Positions 28,928 through 39,119 are shown, numbered from the stretch's first letter. The stretch: DNA of 62,815 nucleotides from Methylobacterium sp. BTF04 (GCF_010692745.1 NZ_JAAHTB010000026.1:1-62815), one strand, 5' to 3'. Notes: generated by a model not told the origin, from the sequence alone. Numbers and translations are program-made.

Positions 28928-29722
28928 ATGGACCTGCAGCTCACCGATAAGATCGCCCTCGTCACCGGATCGACCGCCGGCATCGGCCTCGCCATCGCCA
29001 GGTCGCTGGCCGCCGAGGGCGCCGAACTGGTGCTCACCGGCCGTGTCCAGGCCAAGCTCGACGCGGCCGCTGCAGACGTTCGGTCAGTGCCCGGCGCCCG
29101 CACGGTCCGCGCGGTGCTGGCCGATGCGGCTTCCGAGGAGGGAGCAGCGATTCTCGCCCGCGAGGTCCCCCGCGTCGACATCCTGGTCAACAACCTCGGC
29201 ATCTACGAATCGAAGCCCTTTTCCGAGATCGCGGATGCGGATTGGCGCCGCCTGTTCGACGTGAACGTGGTCGGCGGCGCGCGCCTCGCCCGCACCTACT
29301 TCCAGCCGATGCTGGACCGGAACTGGGGACGGATCATCTTCATCTCGAGCGAATCCGGCCTCGTGCCGCCCCCCGATATGCTGCATTACGCGGTGACGAA
29401 ATCGGCCCAGCTCACCATCGCGCGCGGGCTCGCCCAACTCACCAAGGGCACCGGCGTGACGGTGAACTCGGTGCTGCCCGGCCCGACCCGCTCGGAGGGG
29501 ATCGTCGACTTCCTGAAAAGCGTCGCGTCCGATCCGAGCGCGCCGGCCGACGTGATGGAGGCCGAGTTCTTCCGGGTCCATCGGCCGCTCTCGCTGATCC
29601 AGCGCATGATCGAGCCCGACGAGATCGGCGCGATGGTGGCGTATCTGGCCAGCCCGCGCGCGGCGGCCACCAACGGCGCGGCCCTGCGCGCCGAGGGCGG
29701 CATCGTTCCCACCATCGCGTGA
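28928..29722 (+). CDS. SDR-family oxidoreductase
   Basis: 264 residues. The cofactor motif is TGSTAGIGLAIA, NNLGIYES follows, and the catalytic Ser and Tyr-x3-Lys are in FISSESGLVPP and LHYAVTKSAQLT. The first strand has ALVTG. The start at 28928 follows CAAGGAGACC. The substrate is unknown. It lies divergent from the LysR gene and is probably under its control, with no obvious link to chromosome maintenance. The 85-bp gap to the SMC gene leaves room for a separate promoter or readthrough. Confidence 0.9.
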   Translation: MDLQLTDKIALVTGSTAGIGLAIARSLAAEGAELVLTGRVQAKLDAAAADVRSVPGARTVRAVLADAASEEGAAILAREVPRVDILVNNLGIYESKPFSEIADADWRRLFDVNVVGGARLARTYFQPMLDRNWGRIIFISSESGLVPPPDMLHYAVTKSAQLTIARGLAQLTKGTGVTVNSVLPGPTRSEGIVDFLKSVASDPSAPADVMEAEFFRVHRPLSLIQRMIEPDEIGAMVAYLASPRAAATNGAALRAEGGIVPTIA

Positions 29723-29807
29723 CCCGATCGCGGTTGCCCCCATCTACATCTGGGATGACGCGGCTTCCGGCCGGGGCTGTGGCTTGCATCCCCTGCCCGA
29801 GGCGTTC

Positions 29808-32800
29808 ATGCCAGCGGGGTCATCGCCAACCTGGGATTCGAGCGGCCGCCTCTTCGTGTATCGCCTCACCGACATCGCCCTCTCCAACTGGTACCTGATC
29901 CGGCGCGAGCAGATCCGGATCCGGGGCGCGGCTGCCCTGGTCGGGCCGACGGGAGCGGGCAAGTCGACGATCTTCGATGCGGTTGGCACGGTTCTGGCCG
30001 GCAACAATGCCAGCCGGCTGGCGCTCAACGCCTCGGCCTCGGGGCGTTCCGCCCGCACCGTGCGCGACTATTGCCTCGGCTGGATCAGCGACCCCGCCGA
30101 GGGCGGACGCCCGACCCGTGAAGCGTGCGAGACGCTGATCGTGCTGGTCTTCGAGAACGAGGTCTCGGGCCGTGTCGTCTCGGTGGGTCTCGCCCTGGCG
30201 GCACGCGCCGAGGAGAGCCGCGAGACCACCCTGTCGCGCTTCGTGTCGGTGGGCCACCGCTTCGAGATCGCCGATTACGTCCGCGAGACCGACGAGGGCA
30301 GCTTCGTCGCGCCCTGGGCCGAGATCGCCAAGGACCTGCGCCAGCGCGGCGACCATTTCGAAGAGTTCCGCGCATCGGGCGAGCGCTTCACCGCCGAGGT
30401 GCTGGCGATCCTACGCGAGGGAGCACCGGCACCCGAGCCGCGCCACTTCCTGCGCACGTTCTCGAATGCCGTGGCGTTCAAGCCGATCTTCGATTCCTCC
30501 GCCTTCGTGCGCTCGTTCGTGCTGGAACCCGAACCGCTCGATGTCGCCCGCATCCGGCAATCCGTGGAGAACTGGCGCCGCCTCCTCGAGACCATCGAGG
30601 AACTGGAGCGCCGCCTCACCCACCTCGCCCGCATCCTCAACCGCTACGAGACCTGGGCCGAGGCGAGCCTGTCGGCGGTGCTCGACGAGTTGCGGGCGGC
30701 GGGCGCCGATTTGCGCCGACGCATACTCGACCACACCACCGCCAGACGGATGCTCGGCGAGGTGGGCGAGCGCCTGCGCATCGCCCGCGACAGCGTCGTC
30801 ACCAGCCAGGGCTTCGTCCGGGAAATCGACGGCGAGATCGCCACCAAGAAGGCGATGCTGGCCGGCAGCGCGGCGGAAGGGCGGCTGGCCGCCTCCAGCG
30901 CCAGCCTCGCCATGCTGGCGCGCGACCGCAAGGACCTGGCCGCCCGCGTCGCCGATCTCATCGGGATCGTGCTGGAGGCGGGCAAGCTCGCGGTCGTCGG
31001 GGCCCATATCCGGCGGATCGATCCGGAGGCGGCGCGCCACGTCGAGGCCTGCGCCCGCTCGGGCCTCCGACGCGACATGCCTCCGGCCGAGAGTCTGCGG
31101 TCCGATGGCCCGCTCGGCGGCCTGCTCGCCGGGCTTGCGGCGATGCCCGACATCGCCGCCCCCCTCGATACGGCCGCCGAGGATGCCGCCCTGCGCGCCC
31201 GCTCCCAGGAGAACGAAGCCCAATCCCTCGCTCCGGCGACCCCGAGCGGTGGCCGGGGCGGAGCGCCGCGCCTGTCCTCCGACACGGCGGCGTTTCGCGA
31301 CGAACTCGAACGGCTCGGCATCGCGGCGGTGCCGATCTGCGAACTCGCCGAGATCGTCGAGCCGAAATGGGGGCCGGCCCTGGAGGGCCTGCTCGGCGGC
31401 GCCCGCGAGGCCCTGGTGGTTCAGCCCGATCGCCTCGGCGAGGCCTTCGCCCATCTCGAAGCGCGCAAGAGCCAGTTCTATCGCTGCCTCCTGGTGAAGA
31501 CGACCGATACGGCCCGGCGCCGGGGCGGACGCTTCGACGACGGCCCGATGGCGATGATCGAAACCACGGATTCCCATGCCGAGGCGTTCCTCGCCGCGCG
31601 GCTCGGCGGTTTCGATCTCGCGCCCAACGACGCGGCGCTCAGCCAGATGAGCCGCGCCGTCGCGCCGAGTGGTCGCTCCACCTCCGGCATGGCCTATTCG
31701 GTGGTCCGCCCAGTGCAGTTGATGATGACCCGGGGCAACCGCGGCCCCACCGCGGAGGGGCGCCAGAACTGGGAGCAGGCGGTCGCCGAGGCGCGCCGCC
31801 TGCGGGCCGAGGCCGGGGTGATGCGCGAGGCCGCCCGCATCGCCGCCCTGCTGCGCGCGCGCCTGGCCGAAGCCGATTTCGATCTCGCCGCCCTGCGCCA
31901 GGAGGCAGACACCCTCGATGGGCGCCAGCGCAGCCTCACCACCGAGCGCGAGACGGTGGAGAAGGCCGAGACCGGCGGTCTCGAGGCCGAGATCAAGGAA
32001 CTGGCCAAGGAGCGTTCGGCCTATCTCACCGAACTGGTGCAGGTGCTGGAGCCCAAGCGCGACGCCCTGCTCGGCGAGGAAGCGGGGCTGAAGGCCAAGG
32101 TCGCCGCCACGCGCGAGATGGCGCGCACCGCCCTGACCGCCCGCCGCGCGGCCCATGCCCGCTGGATCGGCGGCGACACCGTACGGATCAGGCTGGTGCG
32201 GCCCGAAGGGTTCGACCCCCGGGCCGTGGCGCGGGCGCGGGCCGATCTCTCGGGTATCGACGCCAAGGAACTGGCGGCCCTCGGCCATGCGGCCCGCGCC
32301 GCTGCCCGCGAGGCGTTGGAGACCGCCCGCACCCAGGGGCGCGCCGCCGAGCGCGACCTCGCCGAGTATTGCGTCCAGTGGCGGATCGACAATCCCCTCG
32401 GCAACGGCGACGCCCCGGCCTCGTTCGGATACGGCTGGGCACAGCGGGCCCATGACGAGGTCGCCGGCCACGAGCTGCGGCGCTATCGCGATCAGGCGGT
32501 GCGGGCCGAGGGCGAAATGCGGCGCCTGATGATCGAGGACCTGCTGACGCGCCTCGCCGACAAGTTCGAGCGGGTGCGCGCCCGTCTCGACGCTTTGAAC
32601 GAGCGCCTCTCGACCCAGACGTTCACCGGCCAGACCTACGCCTTCGAGGCGGCGGTGGATCGGCGCTACGCCGCCGTCCATGCCCTGGCGATGGAAGTGG
32701 CACGCTCCCCCGACGCCGCGCAGGCGATCCTGCCGGGCTCCGGTGGTGAGATCCCGGAGGGGCCGCTCTCGGCGGCCATCGAGGAGATTTCGGCGCTGAT

Positions 32801-33314
32801 CGCCGGCGACGAGAGCGCGGCGCGGCTCGCCGATTACCGCAACTACTTCGTCTACGAGATCGGGATGCGCGACCGGGCCGGCAACCGCACCACCATGTCG
32901 AACCGGGCCCTACGCGGCTCGGGCGGTGAGGCCCAGGCGCCGTTCTACGTGGCGATCGCCGCGTCGCTTGCGTCCGCCTATTATCCTGGCGACCGCCCCG
33001 GCGACGAGAACCCGGGCTTGGGCCTCTGCCTCCTCGATGAGGCGTTCTCCAAGCTCGACGTGCGCAACTCACAGGCCCTCGTCGACCTCTACCAGGCCTG
33101 GGGCCTCCAGCTCCTGATCGCGGCGCCCGAGGACAAGCGCACCACCCTCACCGAGGTGATGGACACCATCGTCACCGTCTACAAGAGCCCCGACCTGACC
33201 TCGGTGCGGATCGAATCCGAGCACCCGCTGGAGGCCGCCAAGCGGGCGCTCGCGGCCATCAATCCGGAGCGCCAGGGCATCGAGGGCTTCCTGACGGCGG
33301 ACGCTGCCGAGTAG
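29808..33314 (+). CDS. Wadjet/MksB-like SMC ATPase (JetC-like)
   Basis: 1168 residues. Walker A is GPTGAGKSTIFDA (residues 45-53), followed by the JetC-type phrase NASASGRSARTVRDYCLGW. Long helical, coiled-coil-prone stretches occur near 230-400 and 660-950, separated by a globular hinge-like part. The C-terminal head has the ABC signature SGGEAQAPFY (near 1037) and the Walker B/D-loop GLCLLDEAFSKLD (near 1072). This is the motor of a loop-extruding SMC complex. In Wadjet it recognises circular plasmid DNA, which JetD then cuts; no jetD follows. The start at 29808 is preferred over the TTG at 29784. Confidence 0.75.
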   Translation: MPAGSSPTWDSSGRLFVYRLTDIALSNWYLIRREQIRIRGAAALVGPTGAGKSTIFDAVGTVLAGNNASRLALNASASGRSARTVRDYCLGWISDPAEGGRPTREACETLIVLVFENEVSGRVVSVGLALAARAEESRETTLSRFVSVGHRFEIADYVRETDEGSFVAPWAEIAKDLRQRGDHFEEFRASGERFTAEVLAILREGAPAPEPRHFLRTFSNAVAFKPIFDSSAFVRSFVLEPEPLDVARIRQSVENWRRLLETIEELERRLTHLARILNRYETWAEASLSAVLDELRAAGADLRRRILDHTTARRMLGEVGERLRIARDSVVTSQGFVREIDGEIATKKAMLAGSAAEGRLAASSASLAMLARDRKDLAARVADLIGIVLEAGKLAVVGAHIRRIDPEAARHVEACARSGLRRDMPPAESLRSDGPLGGLLAGLAAMPDIAAPLDTAAEDAALRARSQENEAQSLAPATPSGGRGGAPRLSSDTAAFRDELERLGIAAVPICELAEIVEPKWGPALEGLLGGAREALVVQPDRLGEAFAHLEARKSQFYRCLLVKTTDTARRRGGRFDDGPMAMIETTDSHAEAFLAARLGGFDLAPNDAALSQMSRAVAPSGRSTSGMAYSVVRPVQLMMTRGNRGPTAEGRQNWEQAVAEARRLRAEAGVMREAARIAALLRARLAEADFDLAALRQEADTLDGRQRSLTTERETVEKAETGGLEAEIKELAKERSAYLTELVQVLEPKRDALLGEEAGLKAKVAATREMARTALTARRAAHARWIGGDTVRIRLVRPEGFDPRAVARARADLSGIDAKELAALGHAARAAAREALETARTQGRAAERDLAEYCVQWRIDNPLGNGDAPASFGYGWAQRAHDEVAGHELRRYRDQAVRAEGEMRRLMIEDLLTRLADKFERVRARLDALNERLSTQTFTGQTYAFEAAVDRRYAAVHALAMEVARSPDAAQAILPGSGGEIPEGPLSAAIEEISALIAGDESAARLADYRNYFVYEIGMRDRAGNRTTMSNRALRGSGGEAQAPFYVAIAASLASAYYPGDRPGDENPGLGLCLLDEAFSKLDVRNSQALVDLYQAWGLQLLIAAPEDKRTTLTEVMDTIVTVYKSPDLTSVRIESEHPLEAAKRALAAINPERQGIEGFLTADAAE

Positions 33315-33550
33315 GTTGATCCACGCGGCTGACGGTTTGTGGGCGTCGTTGCACAATCCCTGCGAGAGAAGCGCGATCCGGATTCGGATTTCGATCCCAG
33401 TCCATGTGCGAATGCGACAGTGCACGCAGCCACTCCCGGATCGACTCCGCCGGATGCCGACCCGTCGTAATGCCGCCCCGTGATCCCACCCCTTGGGCGA
33501 ACACGGAGCGACACGCGTTCTCATGAAGACGAACCACGGACCGTCCGACC

Positions 33551-36500
33551 ATGAGCGATGCCTTGCCCCTCCACGCGATCGGTTCCGACAGGCGCGTCGC
33601 ACAGGCGGTTAAGTTCGGCGCGGGTGCCGGAACGGACGGATCGGGTCCCGTGTGGCGTTTTACGGATTCGACGAACCCGGTTGGACCGGTGCCTCCCCTG
33701 CGCGCGCGGATCCATGCGGCCTGCCGGCGCCCGGAGCCGGACTGCCTGCCCGATTTGGTCGAAGCCGCAGCCGCGACGGAGGACGAGAAGGCGGCGGCCT
33801 ACGTCCTGGCGCGACGGCTGGTGGAGCGCCTGCGCGCCAAGGGTCAGCGCGGACCGGTGGCGGAGATGATGCAGGCGTTCAGCCTATCGAGCACCGAAGG
33901 CGTCGCGCTGATGTGCGTGGCCGAAGCGCTCCTGCGCATCCCCGACGCGGCGACCCGCGATGCCCTGATCCGCGACAAGATCGGGCGGGGCGATTGGGAG
34001 TCCCATCTCGGCCAGAGCGGCTCGGTGTTCGCGAGCGCTGCGATCTGGAGTCTCGTGGTGACGGGCCGACTCGTCGGCGCCACCGACGCGAAGACCCTTT
34101 CGGCGGCGCTGAGGCGCGTGGTCCGGCGGGCGGGCGAGCCGGTGATCCGCCGAGGCGTCGCCCTCGGGATGCAGATGCTCGGAAGCCAGTTCGTCTCCGG
34201 CCGCGGCATCGGCGAGGCGCTGGAGAATGGCCGCCGGATGGAGGCGAAGGGCTTCTCCTATTCCTACGACATGCTCGGCGAGGCGGCGATGACGGCGCGG
34301 GACGCAGCCCGCTACCTGAGCGACTACGCGGGCGCCATCGCGGCCATTGGCGTGGCCGCGGCACGACGCGGGCCCTATGACGGGCCGGGCATCTCGATCA
34401 AGCTGTCGGCCCTGCATCCGCGTTATGCGCGGGCGCAGCGTGATCGGGTCATGACCGAGTTGCTGCCGCGGCTCGTCGAGCTGGCCTACGCCGCCCGCCG
34501 GCACGATATCGGCCTCAACATCGATGCCGAGGAGGCCGACCGGCTCGACCTCTCCCTCGATCTGATCGAGGCGCTGGCGCTGGATACGCGCCTGGCCGGC
34601 TGGGACGGTCTCGGCTTCGTGGTCCAGGCCTACCAGAAGCGCGCGCCGGCCGTGCTGGATTTCCTGATCGACCTCGCACGCCGCAGCGGACGCCGCCTCA
34701 TGGTCCGCCTCGTCAAGGGGGCCTACTGGGATTCGGAGATCAAGCACGCCCAGGTCGAGGGGTTCGACGACTTCCCGGTCTTCACCCGGAAGGTCCACAC
34801 AGATGTGTCCTTTCTCGCCTGCGCCCGCACGATGCTGGCGGCCAAGGATGTGCTGTTTCCGCAATTCGCCACCCACAACGCGCGCACGCTGGCCGATATC
34901 GTGGCGATGGCCGGCCCTGACTTCCGGCCGGGCGACTACGAATTCCAATGTCTGCACGGCATGGGCGAGCCGCTCTACGAGGAGGTGGTCGGCGGCCAGG
35001 CCCTCGACCGTCCCTGCCGGATCTACGCACCGGTGGGTACCCATGAGACCCTGCTCGCCTACCTGGTGCGACGCCTGCTCGAGAATGGCGCCAACGCGTC
35101 GTTCGTCCATCGGGTCGGCGACGCGTCGATCCCGGTGGACGCGCTCATTGCCGACCCCCTGGCCGAAGCGGCCCTGGTGACACCGCCGGGATCGCGGCAT
35201 CCCGGAATCGCCTTGCCGCGCGATCTGTTCGGCGCGGAACGCACCAATTCCCGTGGCCTCGATCTCGCCGACGACGTCGTGCTCGAAACATTGGGCCGCA
35301 GTCTCACCGACGAGGCCGATGCGTCGCGCGAATGCCGGCCACTCCTCGGCGACCGGCCCGGCGCGGGAGCGGCGCGCGCCGTCACCAACCCGGCCGATTG
35401 GCACGACGTGGTCGGCCATGTGGTCGAAGCCGATGACGGCACCATCGAGTCCGCATTGGAACAGGCGAGGGAAGCGGCCGCGTCATGGGCGGCGACCCCG
35501 GCGTCCGAACGCGCCGGCCTGTTGCGCCGCGCCGCCGACCTCATCGAGGCCCGGCGGGACGCCTTCCTCGGCGTGCTCGTCCGCGAGGCCGGTAAGTCCC
35601 TGGCCAACGCGGACGGCGAGGTCCGCGAGGCCGTCGATTTCCTGCGGTATTACGGGGCCCAGGCGCGCGATTTCCAGGCGGCCACCCACCTACCGCTGGG
35701 GCCGGTCGTCTGCATCAGCCCATGGAATTTCCCGCTCGCGATCTTCACCGGACAGATCGCGGCGGCGCTGGCGGCCGGCAATCCCGTCCTCGCCAAGCCG
35801 GCCGAGGAATCGCCCCTGGTCGCGGCGCTGGCGGTGCGGACCCTGCGCGAGGCCGGGATTCCGCCGGCTGTCCTGCAATTGCTGCCCGGGGATGGGCATG
35901 TGGGCGGTCGCCTCGTCGCGGACGATCGAATCTGCGGCGTTCTCTTCACGGGTTCGACCGCGGTGGCCAAGCAGATTCAGGCGGTGCTGGCCCGGCGCCT
36001 CGGCCCGGACGGACGGCCCATTCCCTTCATCGCGGAGACGGGCGGTCAGAACGCCCTCGTGGTCGATTCGTCGGCCCTCCCGGAGCAGGTGGTGGCCGAC
36101 ATTCTCGCCTCCGCCTTCGATTCCGCCGGCCAGCGCTGCTCGGCACTGCGGGTTCTCTGCCTGCAGGAGGAGATCGCCGACACGGTCCTTTCCATGCTGA
36201 CGGGAGCGATGGCGGAACTCGCGATCGGGAACCCGAACCGGCTCGCCACCGATATCGGGCCGGTGATCAGCAGCGACGCGAAGGCGATCATCGAGGCCCA
36301 TGTGGCGCGGATGCGCGCAACAGGGCACAGCGTCCACCGCCTGCCCCTTCCGGCGGCCTGCACCGCCGGCCACTTCGTCGCCCCGACCCTCATCACCATT
36401 TCAGAACTGGACGATCTCCACGGCGAGGTGTTCGGGCCGGTGCTGCACGTGCTGCGCTATCGCCAGGACGGCCTCGACGCCCTCATCACCGCCATCAATG

Positions 36501-37315
36501 CGGCGGGCTACGGGCTGACCTTCGGGGTCCACACTCGGATCGAGGCCACCGCCCTGCACCTGATCGACCGGGTCGGCGCCGGCAACATCTACGTCAACCG
36601 GAACATTATCGGCGCGACGGTGGGCGTGCAGCCCTTCGGCGGCGAAGGCCTGTCGGGCACCGGCCCGAAGGCGGGCGGACCGCTCTACCTGCGGCGGCTC
36701 CTGGCCTCCTGTCCGCCCGCAATCGGTTTCACTCCGGAACGAGGACGCGTCAGCACGATCCTGGAAAACCTGCGTTCCTGGCTGAAGGCAGCCGGGCGCG
36801 AGCAGGATGCGCAGCGGTGCGAGGCCTATGGCGCGCGCACGTTGCTGAACGTCGAGATCACGCTGGCCGGCCCGGTCGGCGAGTGCAACCGCTACGGCCT
36901 GCATCCGCGTGGACCGATCCTCTGCCTGCCCGAAACCGAGAGCGGCCTGATCGCACAGGTGGCGGCGGCGCTGGCCACCGGAAACACCATCCGGCTCGTC
37001 GCCCCGGCGCACCTGCGGGCTTTCGCCAAAACCCTGCCCGAGGCGGTCCGGTCGGTGATCGCCAGCGCCGACAAAGCCGACGCGCTGGGTTGTGCGGCCA
37101 TTCTGATCGAGGGCGACCCCGCCGCGATCCAGGCGGCGACGCGCATGGCGGCCGATCTTGCCGGCGCCATCATCCCAATCCTCGCCGCCTCCGCGGCCGG
37201 ACTGGACCGGACCGACGCGGATTATCCCCTCGAATGGCTCATGCGCGAGCGCAGCGTCAGCATCAACACCGCAGCGACGGGCGGCAACGCCGACCTGATG
37301 ACCCTCATCGCCTGA
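33551..37315 (+). CDS. putA: Bifunctional proline dehydrogenase / P5C dehydrogenase
   Basis: A 1254-residue PutA converts proline to glutamate through channelled P5C. The FAD proline-dehydrogenase barrel spans about 150-480 (LSALHPRYARAQRDRV, then RLVKGAYWDSEIK). The ALDH domain spans about 550-1000, with SPWNFPLAIFTGQ, the Glu in IAETGGQNALV and the Cys in AGQRCSALRVL. A C-terminal ALDH-like tail of about 200 residues completes it. No ribbon-helix-helix DNA-binding domain is visible at the N-terminus, so this PutA is probably not self-regulating. The start at 33551 is the upstream-most good Met. It stands alone after a 236-bp intergenic gap. Confidence 0.95.
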   Translation: MSDALPLHAIGSDRRVAQAVKFGAGAGTDGSGPVWRFTDSTNPVGPVPPLRARIHAACRRPEPDCLPDLVEAAAATEDEKAAAYVLARRLVERLRAKGQRGPVAEMMQAFSLSSTEGVALMCVAEALLRIPDAATRDALIRDKIGRGDWESHLGQSGSVFASAAIWSLVVTGRLVGATDAKTLSAALRRVVRRAGEPVIRRGVALGMQMLGSQFVSGRGIGEALENGRRMEAKGFSYSYDMLGEAAMTARDAARYLSDYAGAIAAIGVAAARRGPYDGPGISIKLSALHPRYARAQRDRVMTELLPRLVELAYAARRHDIGLNIDAEEADRLDLSLDLIEALALDTRLAGWDGLGFVVQAYQKRAPAVLDFLIDLARRSGRRLMVRLVKGAYWDSEIKHAQVEGFDDFPVFTRKVHTDVSFLACARTMLAAKDVLFPQFATHNARTLADIVAMAGPDFRPGDYEFQCLHGMGEPLYEEVVGGQALDRPCRIYAPVGTHETLLAYLVRRLLENGANASFVHRVGDASIPVDALIADPLAEAALVTPPGSRHPGIALPRDLFGAERTNSRGLDLADDVVLETLGRSLTDEADASRECRPLLGDRPGAGAARAVTNPADWHDVVGHVVEADDGTIESALEQAREAAASWAATPASERAGLLRRAADLIEARRDAFLGVLVREAGKSLANADGEVREAVDFLRYYGAQARDFQAATHLPLGPVVCISPWNFPLAIFTGQIAAALAAGNPVLAKPAEESPLVAALAVRTLREAGIPPAVLQLLPGDGHVGGRLVADDRICGVLFTGSTAVAKQIQAVLARRLGPDGRPIPFIAETGGQNALVVDSSALPEQVVADILASAFDSAGQRCSALRVLCLQEEIADTVLSMLTGAMAELAIGNPNRLATDIGPVISSDAKAIIEAHVARMRATGHSVHRLPLPAACTAGHFVAPTLITISELDDLHGEVFGPVLHVLRYRQDGLDALITAINAAGYGLTFGVHTRIEATALHLIDRVGAGNIYVNRNIIGATVGVQPFGGEGLSGTGPKAGGPLYLRRLLASCPPAIGFTPERGRVSTILENLRSWLKAAGREQDAQRCEAYGARTLLNVEITLAGPVGECNRYGLHPRGPILCLPETESGLIAQVAAALATGNTIRLVAPAHLRAFAKTLPEAVRSVIASADKADALGCAAILIEGDPAAIQAATRMAADLAGAIIPILAASAAGLDRTDADYPLEWLMRERSVSINTAATGGNADLMTLIA

Positions 37316-37351
37316 GCCAACAGGGGCCGGCGATCGTCAGGGACCCAGCCC

Positions 37352-38989
37352 TCAGGCGTACTGCTCGGACAGGCGACGCGTATCGACGAACGTACGCCCG
37401 TCGGCGAGGCGGTAATCGACACTTTGCGAGAGGCGCCCGTTGGCGCGGATGCGGATCGCGTCCGGGCAGGTGAGGTCGCCCTGCTGCTCGAGGGCCTCCA
37501 CCACCGTCATCGGGGCATCGCGCGCACCGCCGAGGTGGCGCCACCAGTTCACGGCCCGTTCGCGTGGGTAACCGGCATCCTCCAGGCAGATCTCGACCCG
37601 GTGCCGAAGACCGCCGCCCGCATGGAAGGTGACATCGAGGCTATCGGCCTCCCCGCGCCGCGCACGCCTGCGCCAGCTCCAGTCCGAAATCGCGATCCAG
37701 CCCGGCGCCTCACCGGAGAGAATCGGGTTCTCGTCGTCGGCAGCCGCCTCGTGGCTCGGTCCGGCCGGCTCGTCGTCCGGCTCGATCCAGCAGCTTTCGC
37801 AGGTGCTGGCATTCAGCGCGATGAGGGCCCCGCAGCCCGGACAGGGCTTGGCCCTGACCTCGTCTTCGCGCCCCCGGATCGCCGCGGCAGTGCGGGCCGT
37901 GACGATGTCGACCGGGCCGTGCATCCGCACGAGACCGGCATAGTCGAGAATCAGGGCGTCGCGCTTACCCGGCGCGGTCCGCAAGGCCCGGCCGACCTGC
38001 TGCACGTAGAGCCCGGTGCTCTGGGTCGGACGCAGCAGGGCGATGAGGTCGACGCGCGGCACGTTGAACCCGGTGGAGAGCACATCCACCGAAGTGAGGC
38101 AACGCAGGCGGCCTTCGCGAAAATCCCGCACGATGCGATCCCGCTCACGCTTCGGGCTCTCGCCCGAAATGGTTTCGCAGGGATATCCTTCAGCCCGCAC
38201 CGCATCGCGCACCGCCACCGCGTGGGCGAGGCCGGCGCAGAAGGCGAGCCAGGCCCGGCGCTCGCGCCCATAGCCGACCATCTCCTCCACCGCCGCCCGG
38301 GTGATCCAGTCTTGATTGACCGCGGCCTCCAGGGCGCTCGGGATATAGTCGCCGCCGCGCTTGCCGACGCCGGACACATCGAGCGCCGTTGTGGTGGCCT
38401 TGGAGATGAGGGGCGCGAGATAGCCCTGGTGGATCAGGTCGCCGACATTGGCCTCGTAGACGATTCGCTCGAAGAGCCGCCCCTTGCCCTCGTCGAGGCG
38501 GCCACTGTCGAGACGGTAGGGGGTGGCGGTCAGGCCGACGACGCGCAAGGCCGGCCGGGTTTCGCGCAGAGCCGCGAGGAAACGGCCGTAGCGGGTCTCC
38601 GCAGACCGCGGGATCAGATGCGCTTCGTCAACCACCACGAGATCGAAGGCGCCGATCTCCTGCGTCCGGTTCCAGACCGACTGGATGCCGCAGAACAGAA
38701 CCTGCGCGCTGGCATCCCGGCGGCCGATGCCGGCCGAGTAGATGCCCGCCGGGGCCTCGGGCCAGGTCGCGACGAGTTCGCGATAATTCTGCGCGATCAA
38801 CTCGCGGGTGTGGGTGACGACGATGACACGACAATCCGCCGTCCGGGCGAGCACTTCACGCACCAGCGCGGCGATCACGAAAGCCTTGCCGGCACCGGTC
38901 GGCAGGACGATCAGCCCATCGCCGGCCGCAGCCTCCCACGAGGCGTAGAGGGCATCAAGGCTCGCGCGCTGATAGGGTCTGAGGTCCAT
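37352..38989 (-). CDS. DEAH-type SF2 helicase with altered Walker A
   Basis: 545 residues. Motif I is LPTGAGKAFVIAAL, with Ala where GKT or GKS is normal. Motif II is VVVDEAHLIPRS, motif III VVGLTATPYRL, and motif VI QQVGRALRTAPGK. A Cys4 zinc-ribbon-like element (CPGCGALIALNASTCESC) near 420 is followed by a tail that ends in DGRTFVDTRRLSEQYA. The family (SSL2/YejH-like) remodels nucleic acid. The Thr-to-Ala change touches a Mg-ATP ligand, so activity is uncertain. It is convergent with putA. Confidence 0.85.
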   Translation of the reverse strand: MDLRPYQRASLDALYASWEAAAGDGLIVLPTGAGKAFVIAALVREVLARTADCRVIVVTHTRELIAQNYRELVATWPEAPAGIYSAGIGRRDASAQVLFCGIQSVWNRTQEIGAFDLVVVDEAHLIPRSAETRYGRFLAALRETRPALRVVGLTATPYRLDSGRLDEGKGRLFERIVYEANVGDLIHQGYLAPLISKATTTALDVSGVGKRGGDYIPSALEAAVNQDWITRAAVEEMVGYGRERRAWLAFCAGLAHAVAVRDAVRAEGYPCETISGESPKRERDRIVRDFREGRLRCLTSVDVLSTGFNVPRVDLIALLRPTQSTGLYVQQVGRALRTAPGKRDALILDYAGLVRMHGPVDIVTARTAAAIRGREDEVRAKPCPGCGALIALNASTCESCWIEPDDEPAGPSHEAAADDENPILSGEAPGWIAISDWSWRRRARRGEADSLDVTFHAGGGLRHRVEICLEDAGYPRERAVNWWRHLGGARDAPMTVVEALEQQGDLTCPDAIRIRANGRLSQSVDYRLADGRTFVDTRRLSEQYA

Positions 38990-39057
38990 CGGCAGAGGCT
39001 TTAGCGCAAGGCTCGGCCTCCGTCCGTGATCGAAGAGCCGCGCCGGGCCTTCAAACG

Positions 39058-39091
39058 AAAAAGCCCCGCGGCCCAGTGAGGGACGCGGAGC
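39058..39091 (-). terminator. Rho-independent terminator
   Basis: On the minus strand GCTCCGCG pairs with CGCGGGGC (one U-G) around a 13-base loop and is followed by TTTTT. It lies 29 bp beyond the stop of the small exported protein gene. Confidence 0.75.
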
Positions 39092-39119
39092 GATCGTTCA
39101 AATTACCAAAATTAGCAGA

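Noticed and set aside
30411..32681. 756-residue minus-strand open frame inside the SMC gene
   Set aside because: Antisense shadow; the plus strand has Walker A, signature and Walker B in register. I looked here for a missing JetD and found none.
33884..35419. 511-residue minus-strand open frame
   Set aside because: It is the mirror of putA; the plus strand has all the proline dehydrogenase motifs.
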